From Porphyromonas gingivicanis JCM 15907 (GTDB lineage Bacteria; Bacteroidota; Bacteroidia; Bacteroidales; Porphyromonadaceae), in contig NZ_BAKX01000004.1 in NCBI RefSeq assembly GCF_000614585.1, positions 1 to 64,000 on the forward strand: DNA of 64,000 bases. Direction: 5' to 3'. Within the stretch, counting starts at the first letter, position 1. Each line of letters starts with the position of its first letter. The notes under the pieces are model-generated. The model ran no database searches and was not told where the DNA came from. It saw only the letters and a program-made list of their open reading frames with translations. The position numbers and the translations under genes were made by a program. Positions 57,554 through 64,000 of this stretch are shown in pieces.

Positions 57554-58477
57554 TAGCCAAGATAATCAAAGGGACATCCTTTTCTGGAGTGCTCGCCTAT
57601 ATCCTCGGGAAGCAAGAGGGAAAAGCAAGAGTTCTCTATGCAGAAGGAGTTAGGAGGGATGCTTCGTCCCACGAGATAGCCAGCGACTTTGCACTACAAG
57701 CCTCAATGCGTCCTAATGTGAAGAAGCCTGTCTGTCATACCATTTTGAGTTTCTCGGCTGAGGATGCTGAGCGACTGGACGACAAGACGATGAATAACTT
57801 GGCACTACAATACTTGCAAAAGATGGGCTATGGAGATACACAATACCTCATAGTACGCCATCTCGACAGAGAGCATCCCCACGTACACATCTGCATCAAT
57901 CGTATAGACAACAACGGCAAGACAATTTCCGACAGCAACGAAAAGTACCGATCAACAAAGGTTTGCAAAGAAATCACCGAGGCTAACCAGTTGAAATGGG
58001 GCGAAGGAAAAGAGGCAGTAAAACGTGATCGGCTTCGAGGGAATGACAGACTTCGGTATGAAATCTTCGATACCATCAAAGCTGTATTGCCTCAGTGCAA
58101 GAATTGGAACGAACTCTCTTCTGCTCTGAGACTGCCAAGGGATAGACATACAATTCAAGACAAAAGGACAAACTGAGCAGGTCGAGGGCGTACTCTTCAG
58201 CAAAGATGGCGTAAGTTTTAGTGGTTCACACATCGACCGCTCGTGTAGCTACTCCAAACTCTCCTTTGCTTTAGAACAGAATGCAAAGCAAGCTCTTTCT
58301 TCGCCACTACCTTCCTCTGAAACAGGAAGTTTTATCGGAGAGCTGGGCGAAGCCATAGAAGACCTTGGTGAGAGGCTTTTCGATAGCAATGCGCCTGCCG
58401 TGGATGTCGCAGAACTCGTATTCCAACGTAAACTAAGAAATCAAGCTAATAAGAAACCAAAACGTAGAAGATTATGA
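57550..58477 (+). CDS. MobA/MobB-type relaxase (frame break)
   Basis: About 309 residues. Relaxase nicking at oriT for mobilization. Seen: MIAKIIKGTSFSGVLAYILG, ILSFSAEDAERLDD, then the histidine triad region REHPHVHICINRIDNNGKTI. The active-site Tyr is probably in the N-terminal AYILG or LQKMGYGDTQYLI region. The raw frame ends at 58176; near 58134-58141 one extra C (or two missing bases) explains the switch to GIDIQFKTKGQTEQVEGV and a normal C terminus ending at 58477. The ATG of the next gene overlaps the stop. Confidence 0.82.
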
Positions 58478-59169
58478 ACGAACAAATGAACATCCTTCTC
58501 GAAATACTCGAGGAAATCAAGCAACAGAACAGAGAACTCAAAACGAGTATCTCCAACCTTGCATCTCAACCAATCTCAACAACTACATCATCAGAAGAGG
58601 ATGGCATCTCTCTTACGGATGTAGCACGCCTTATTGGGCAAAAGATTGAAATAGATGGCAAATTCAAGAGTGAACTGACAGATGTCGCTATCGTCCTAGG
58701 CAAACGAATCCGAGAAATCAAAGATGGCATCACAAAGACCCAAGAGCAACAAGCCGAAAGCATAGCCTCTCTATCCGAGAAAATTCAAGAAACTCAATCT
58801 CCTCCAACAGTCAAGAAGTACTACCTCTTTGATGTCAAGCGATGGGTGGAGTGGCTCATCTGGGGTATATCTTTTGTACTCCTCGCCTGTACAATTGGCT
58901 GGGCAGTATATCTCCATAATGCCAATCAGACTCTCGAAAGCTACGCCCTTCGCTACCGCATCCTACGTATGGAGCAAGGCTATAATAGCCCCACTATCGC
59001 CCATCTCGACAGTCTCTTCACTTCCGAAGACTCCTCCGACTCCATTCACCAACTCCGCCACCAAGTCAGCAACTACGAACTCGCAATCCAACGCCAAGCA
59101 GAGCTCGTCCTCCAGCAACAACGACTCACAGAGGAGCAAGCTATTATCTTCCAAAAACTAAAACGATGA
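58474..59169 (+). CDS. mobilization-linked coiled-coil membrane protein
   Basis: 231 residues. N-terminal coiled coil (LLEILEEIKQQNRELKTSIS), a charged helical middle, one TM helix around residues 127-147 (EWLIWGISFVLLACTIGWAV), and a second coiled coil at the C terminus (LRHQVSNYELAIQRQAELVL). Translationally coupled to the relaxase, so presumably part of mobilization, perhaps linking relaxosome and membrane (inference). No family recognised. Confidence 0.7.
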   Translation: MNEQMNILLEILEEIKQQNRELKTSISNLASQPISTTTSSEEDGISLTDVARLIGQKIEIDGKFKSELTDVAIVLGKRIREIKDGITKTQEQQAESIASLSEKIQETQSPPTVKKYYLFDVKRWVEWLIWGISFVLLACTIGWAVYLHNANQTLESYALRYRILRMEQGYNSPTIAHLDSLFTSEDSSDSIHQLRHQVSNYELAIQRQAELVLQQQRLTEEQAIIFQKLKR

Positions 59170-59189
59170 TTAACAACCCCAAAAAACAT

Positions 59190-59198
59190 AAACAGGAT
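59190..59198 (+). repeat. IS target-site duplication, left
   Basis: AAACAGGAT directly before the left IS end; identical to 60621-60629. Confidence 0.85.
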
Positions 59199-59237
59199 TA
59201 TTGCTGTCCGGTAAAACTCAAAATCACATATTTTTCC

Positions 59238-59276
59238 AGCCCGAAGGCCTTTATAATAGGCCTTCGGGCTTCTATT
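59238..59276. terminator. strong hairpin terminator inside IS
   Basis: AGCCCGAAGGCCT pairs with AGGCCTTCGGGCT (13 bp) around TTATAAT, with T/A-rich flanks on both sides. It lies between the left IR and the transposase stop and would block read-through. Confidence 0.85.
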
Positions 59277-59293
59277 TTCAAAAAGCAAGCCCC

Positions 59294-60538
59294 CTAATCA
59301 AATAATGATGGCTCCGGTGGTGGTGAATTTTCCCTTTCCGCAAGAATGGCGCACTCATCTTTCATCGGATTCTCCATGAAAGCCATGAAGTCGGTGTAAT
59401 ACATCAAGGTCAAGCGGAGCATGGTCACGATTTGAGAGAAAGAGACGTACCTTTTTATCATCCTCGAGAGTATCGTACAGAGCAGATTAGCGATGAGCAC
59501 CACCCAAGTTTGGATTTGTATGGCATTGACACTCTCTCCGTAGAAGAAATGCAGGGGGAAATTTTGTTTGAGCTGTTTGTAAAGCGTTTCTATCGCCCAT
59601 CGGCGCTTGTAGATTTCGGCTAAATCTGTGACGGAAAGTTCAAAATTGTTGGTCAGCAAAACGACAGACTTCTTCGTATCCTTACTCCATAACTCTACGC
59701 ATCTTGCTTGATGCCTTATTTCCCCTTTTTCAAAGAGGATATGCTTGTCAATATGCGTTACCAGTCCATCGGGAGAAACATAGGCCGTAGAAGACAACTC
59801 CTTGTATTTGAGGTTCTTCTTCATCTTTGTTACATAACATACTCCCTCCTCCGTCAGTCTCTGAAATTAGGCATAATCAATGTAGGCTCTATCCATGGCT
59901 AGGGTGGAATCTTTGGGAAGATGCACCTCTTTGAGCAGGTAGTGGTTATGTTTGGCAGCAGAGGTAAGTTGAACTACCATAGGAACGCCTACCTGATATT
60001 TCATGACCGTGTGCACCTTCATTCCCCCTTTCTTCTTGCCACTCTTAGGGTGTCGCCCCACTCCCTTTAGGATATTATCAAAGAGAGTAATGGTGGTTGA
60101 ATCCATCATATAGAGCTGTTTTATCCATGGTTTTTCGTTGCCTGCAGAGCGGCTGTCCGCTAAAAACGGGCTGTAGCGTTCCAAGAGAGAGGCATAGACC
60201 TTGGCAAAGAACTCCTAGGGGCGACGTTGATTGGCCTCTGCCAATGTACTGCGACGCACAAGGTAGTTGAGTCCCAAGTGGGAGAGTTTCCTAGTTTCGG
60301 CTTTCATGCCAATCTCTAATTCACGCAGAGAATCAAAGTGTTTGAGGATGCCAAAAAGCATGATGATTAGATGATACCACCCTGTCAAACGTTTGACGTA
60401 ACGCTCGCTACCCAAGGTATCAAGGCTTATTTGTTGGATTTTTGCCTTGTCCAACAATTTTATCACTTGACTATAGACCGGCTGTCCGGTAAAATATGTA
60501 CTTTTGCCCACCCTACTCGTGTTTTTCTTTACATACAA
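59294..60538 (-). pseudogene. IS4-family transposase with two in-frame stops
   Basis: One continuous frame of ~415 codons interrupted by TAG at 60217-60215 and TAA at 59869-59867. DDE catalytic residues are all recognisable: MMDSTTITLF (first Asp), LAMDRAYIDY (second Asp), and YKRRWAIETLYKQLKQ (the Glu in the IS4 Y-R-E-K pattern). The N terminus resembles DUF4372. The first stop follows NQRRP, where TGG (Trp) is common in relatives, suggesting TGG to TAG. No frame shift is needed, so these are point mutations and the copy is dead. Confidence 0.88.
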
Positions 60539-60620
60539 AGTAGCAAAAAAGGTTGGAGACCTCCAAGAGGACTTCAGCCTAATTTTATATCAGAAGAAAA
60601 GTGTTTACCGGACAGCAATA

Positions 60621-60629
60621 AAACAGGAT
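60621..60629 (+). repeat. IS target-site duplication, right
   Basis: AAACAGGAT directly after the right IS end. Confidence 0.85.
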
Positions 60630-60710
60630 TTTTGCCTTGCGCCAAACTCCCTATAAGAAAGCGTATAGGTCTAAAGTAATTACCCAAAGATAGAGGACAT
60701 ATAAATCCAC

Positions 60711-60742
60711 AAAAGGACTTGTTTCGCGAAACAAGTCCTTTT
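60711..60742. terminator. perfect 32-bp palindromic terminator
   Basis: AAAAGGACTTGTTTCG and its exact complement CGAAACAAGTCCTTTT meet without a loop in sequence. A/T ends on both strands suit a bidirectional terminator between the converging mobilization unit and the large leftward gene. Confidence 0.85.
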
Positions 60743-60772
60743 GTCATAAGTCCCCAATAATAACTCCTTATT

Positions 60773-63700
60773 CTATTCTTTCTTTGTTATTTCAGAATCC
60801 TCTCCTAGCTCCTTTAGCCATTCTGATATATTAACGCTTTCATCTTTACTGAGAATACCTGAGCCGAAATTTCTTGTATGTATATCACCCATACCATAGT
60901 ATAGTTTTATTTTCTTGTTTTTGGGCAACCAAACAAGATGATGCTGATGAAGCCAAAGCAACATAGCAGAGATTTTCTTACTGAACAGTTTCTTAATACT
61001 TGAATATCTTCGAACAAAGTCTGAAGGTTCATAATTCCTGATTTTCTGATGTATAAAACCTTTATTATCCATATAAGCATAGCCACCGTTCTGAGCATGA
61101 TTGGCTCCTATATCTTTTGGATAACGAATCATTCTCTCTGTTAGGATAGGCCAAAACATAGTCTTTCCGTTAGTATTTAGATACTCGAGAAGAAAATCTT
61201 TACGAACGAATAATGCTCTATGACCACTTGAGTACATATAGTTATCCAATACAACAACCTCGTTTTTACCATTTACCCATACTCCAGTATCATTAGAGAA
61301 TCTCAACTGGAGTCCTTTAAATAACCACTCATTAGGCATCAGCAAATTCACGGACTCTTCTAATGAAATATCATCATCGGTTGAAAGCGTGTATTGTAAA
61401 TAAGCAGGCTCAATGATAATACCATCGAAATTCTTGTGTCCAACAGAGAATGGTATCTTTTTGTAATACTCATCACTTACAACTTGCATATAAATTGAGG
61501 ACCAATAAAACTCTCGGGTAAATATGTTATAAATATCGGAGTTCTCATGAAAGGAACGTCCTTCTATTCCTACATTGTATAAATTGTCGCATACTGTACT
61601 CAAATCCTCCTTATTGACAATATATGCTTGGATAAAAGTCCATAAATCTCTTATAGAAGACTTATCGTCATTTGGTTCATGCACAAACCTGCTATACGAA
61701 AATAAATTTACCCATTCAATTCCATTTTCATCAGTAATAAGAACATACTCACTAATCCTTGGCATATTCTTCCATGCTTTCAACCATTTAACATCACTCT
61801 TTGGTCTTGATATATCAAATTTAGGAAGTTTATATTTGCTCTGATGATGTAATGACTTGCGTATAGGATATATCGTAGGATCGATAGTTCTAGCTCTTTG
61901 TACAGGAATAGACCATTCATTACTCCAATCTTTTTCTGGGTATTTATCCATCATTCGAGCCATAATACGATACATGGCTATCCATTGATATTTCTTTCCT
62001 ATACGTTCAATCTTGTTGTGATGTCGGTTGTAACTATTGTTGGTTCTATCAAAATGAACAAAGATATTAGGATCATATCCATATTCTTCAAAAATTATAT
62101 GTATAGCCCAATTTGACAACATCTCGATATCCTCCCCAAAACTAGAAAGATTAGATTGGAATACATATCTACCAAAATCACCATAGCTCCGCACACCATA
62201 TTCAGGAGCCATAGATGATAAGATTGAATGCTGAACCCTGTATACGTCTAGTTCATTTTCTGGAATTGTTTTCCAATCTCTATCATACTTTGCGGTTATC
62301 TCATCATTTGAAGGGATTTCTGGTAAAGAACCATCCGTAAATGGTACATGTATAGATTTCTTATCTATAGCTACGTCTAAGCCATAGCTAAGACCAAGCT
62401 CTACAATATTACAAGCATAGTCGCGAACTAAAACATGTTCAGGAACGCACTTCTGAAGAAACACATTGTCGTATACCCACTTTGCTGTGGTACAACAACT
62501 TTCTCTATCTTGCATTAGGAGTAACACCCCATAAATAGCACACCAAAGACGCTCTTGAATGTAAGGGTCATTAACGAAACTATATTTCTCCAGCAATGGC
62601 AAAAGAAGATTCTTATGCTGAGTTAAGATATTCACAATAGCATGAGTGATGTAATCTCTCAGTTCTCTCCAAGTCGTGGCTAATCCCCAAATTAGAGTCT
62701 CAAGGCATGCTTTAGCAATCTGATTATCTATTGATTTAAGAGTGTCGACCGAAGCCCCACACCCCCATCGAGCCAAATCCATGAGTTGCTTGCCATGTGC
62801 CCATGGATCAGAAATAAAAACAGTCCATATTTCGTCTCTTTGCACCATGCTTAAATTCCACAGCACATCATAAAGAGTAAATCCATTTGAAGTTTCATCT
62901 GCTCTGTAAGGACACGATAAGATAATTTCAAACAACAAACTGTATTCTTTTGCATCCTTAATCCTATGTATTAGCTCCTGACCTTTCTTTGTAAAAATAT
63001 CTCTCCATACCGAACTATTAATAAATGCTTGAAACGCCTTATCCTTATCCTTTTTCTCAACAAGTTCTATCAGCTCTGTATCTTTAGTCATTGGAATAAG
63101 AATAGCTAAAGGTTCAGTAAGATTACCCCAATGATAATCGAACCATTGCGATGCTGGAAGTTTAGAAATCATATATTCAGCAATGAAATAATCACCTAGT
63201 CTTTCAAAACCAAAGTTTACATAAGTAGTACCATTGTAGAGCTCCGTTCTTAATAACCCCTCATCAATCAGCAATTCAAAGAATTCATTGGGAGCCTTTG
63301 TATATTGAGCATCCTGAGCCAACCGCATCATTACGACTTGGTATTCGAGATACCAACGACTACCAGCTGTAACCATTAACTCTGCTACTGAACGCAGTGC
63401 TTTAATTACAAGATTTTGAGCTTCGTTATATTTAAAATCTATCGCTATTTCATGATTGGTATCATTACAGTACTCTAGAAGGGTTATCCAGAAATTTGTA
63501 AACACCAATGGACGATGACTTCTTTCATGATTGCGACAGTACTTGATTAAGAAAAGAGGATTTGAAAATTCCTCTCCATATATAGGCCAAGTCGGTTGCT
63601 CTATCCCGAAAGATGAGAACATGTACTCACAAGCTTCACGCTCATATCCTTTGAACCCATGGTGTTGATATACTGCGTATGCTGGATTGTGGGCAACATC

Positions 63701-64000
63701 ATAAAACCAATTTTTACGATCAGATATGCGGAAACTTATAACAAGGCGCAGGTACTCACATGACTCTATTTCTTGCAAAAAGGCCAACAGAAATTTGCTC
63801 CATAACTCCTCGCCAGCTCCTTCATTAATAGCATCAATAAATATTACCACAGGTTCTCCTATTCTCCTTCCATAATTATTGAGTTGCGTCAATAATTTCT
63901 CCTTCTTGCACTTGATATCCAATAACTCTCGAATTTGGGAGAGAGGATCAGATGATAGTGTGAAATGTTGCCCCAAAAGTAATATGGATGGCTCGTGAAT
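60773..64000 (-). CDS. Avs-like STAND ATPase, 5' end outside window
   Basis: At least 1075 residues; the frame runs to the window edge (…EPSILLLGQHF), so the N terminus, including Walker A, is missing. Visible: Walker B-like VVIFIDAINEGAGEELW, an Arg sensor stretch EYLRLVISFRISDRK, then a winged-helix-like region, and a very long helical C-terminal sensor. Segments such as RIGKKYQWIAMYRIMARMMD are, as I recall, characteristic of Avs2-type (AVAST) antiphage proteins, which recognise phage terminase. Family assignment is from architecture and recall, not a search. Its A/T-rich composition differs from the neighbouring mobilization genes. Confidence 0.72.
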   Translation of the reverse strand: MHEPSILLLGQHFTLSSDPLSQIRELLDIKCKKEKLLTQLNNYGRRIGEPVVIFIDAINEGAGEELWSKFLLAFLQEIESCEYLRLVISFRISDRKNWFYDVAHNPAYAVYQHHGFKGYEREACEYMFSSFGIEQPTWPIYGEEFSNPLFLIKYCRNHERSHRPLVFTNFWITLLEYCNDTNHEIAIDFKYNEAQNLVIKALRSVAELMVTAGSRWYLEYQVVMMRLAQDAQYTKAPNEFFELLIDEGLLRTELYNGTTYVNFGFERLGDYFIAEYMISKLPASQWFDYHWGNLTEPLAILIPMTKDTELIELVEKKDKDKAFQAFINSSVWRDIFTKKGQELIHRIKDAKEYSLLFEIILSCPYRADETSNGFTLYDVLWNLSMVQRDEIWTVFISDPWAHGKQLMDLARWGCGASVDTLKSIDNQIAKACLETLIWGLATTWRELRDYITHAIVNILTQHKNLLLPLLEKYSFVNDPYIQERLWCAIYGVLLLMQDRESCCTTAKWVYDNVFLQKCVPEHVLVRDYACNIVELGLSYGLDVAIDKKSIHVPFTDGSLPEIPSNDEITAKYDRDWKTIPENELDVYRVQHSILSSMAPEYGVRSYGDFGRYVFQSNLSSFGEDIEMLSNWAIHIIFEEYGYDPNIFVHFDRTNNSYNRHHNKIERIGKKYQWIAMYRIMARMMDKYPEKDWSNEWSIPVQRARTIDPTIYPIRKSLHHQSKYKLPKFDISRPKSDVKWLKAWKNMPRISEYVLITDENGIEWVNLFSYSRFVHEPNDDKSSIRDLWTFIQAYIVNKEDLSTVCDNLYNVGIEGRSFHENSDIYNIFTREFYWSSIYMQVVSDEYYKKIPFSVGHKNFDGIIIEPAYLQYTLSTDDDISLEESVNLLMPNEWLFKGLQLRFSNDTGVWVNGKNEVVVLDNYMYSSGHRALFVRKDFLLEYLNTNGKTMFWPILTERMIRYPKDIGANHAQNGGYAYMDNKGFIHQKIRNYEPSDFVRRYSSIKKLFSKKISAMLLWLHQHHLVWLPKNKKIKLYYGMGDIHTRNFGSGILSKDESVNISEWLKELGEDSEITKKE

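Larger units (their letters stand above)
59199..60620 (-). mobile_element. IS4-family insertion sequence
   Basis: 1422 bp with 17-bp terminal inverted repeats, TATTGCTGTCCGGTAAA at left and its complement at right, and a 9-bp target duplication. It carries one leftward transposase gene and an internal strong hairpin. Inserted 29 bp after the mobilization genes. Confidence 0.92.

Overview
The window looks like a chromosomal segment of a Bacteroidota bacterium, most likely a Porphyromonas relative (inferred). Supporting signs are TAnnTTTG-type promoter boxes, little Shine-Dalgarno signal, the ftsH-cdsA gene order, and accessory families typical of Bacteroidota (DUF3987/DUF6371/MobC/relaxase modules, HU-like phage protein, DUF5053).

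Region 1, 1-2.5 kb, is a decayed integrative element. It has a small membrane protein gene and a broken tyrosine integrase with putative Int arm sites, facing the 3' end of a tRNA-Ser(TGA) gene. Region 2, 3.3-16.8 kb, is housekeeping: dps, queH, gyrB, a glutamine-amidotransferase/M19-dipeptidase fusion, ftsH, cdsA, a DPM1-like glycosyltransferase, pyrC, ilvE and mnmE.

Region 3, 16,833-50,943 (about 34 kb), is a nearly complete HK97-type siphovirus prophage in the last codons of mnmE. A 16-bp direct repeat that encodes the C-terminal CIGK-stop of MnmE flanks it. The order is: integrase; a leftward lysogeny operon (S24 repressor plus four unrecognised accessory genes); a palindromic operator region; a rightward early operon (Cro-like, DUF3846, excisionase-like); a replication module (DUF2800, DUF2815, family A polymerase, primase-helicase, VRR-NUC, SNF2 helicase, sigma-like protein, HNH); packaging and head; tail; and lysis (holin, GH108 endolysin, putative u-spanin). 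A short leftward DUF5053 cassette sits at attR. Three intergenic arrays of four 21-bp repeats lie upstream of DUF2815, of terS and of an HU-like gene. They are the most striking unexplained structure here.

Region 4, 51-64 kb, is a mobilizable element: a zinc-finger/helix-turn-helix protein, a second tyrosine integrase, an excisionase-like protein, DUF3987 and DUF6371 replication proteins, an oriT-like inverted repeat, MobC, a relaxase and an accessory coiled-coil membrane protein. An IS4-family insertion with a 9-bp target duplication and a dead transposase interrupts it. At the right edge is the 3' part of a very large STAND-type ATPase gene resembling Avs antiphage proteins.

At least 17 sites in otherwise intact genes, including essential gyrB, ftsH and cdsA, are explained by loss of one or two bases, mostly inside short homopolymers. 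Loss of reading frame is therefore most likely sequence error. I annotate those genes across the shift and give the site for each.
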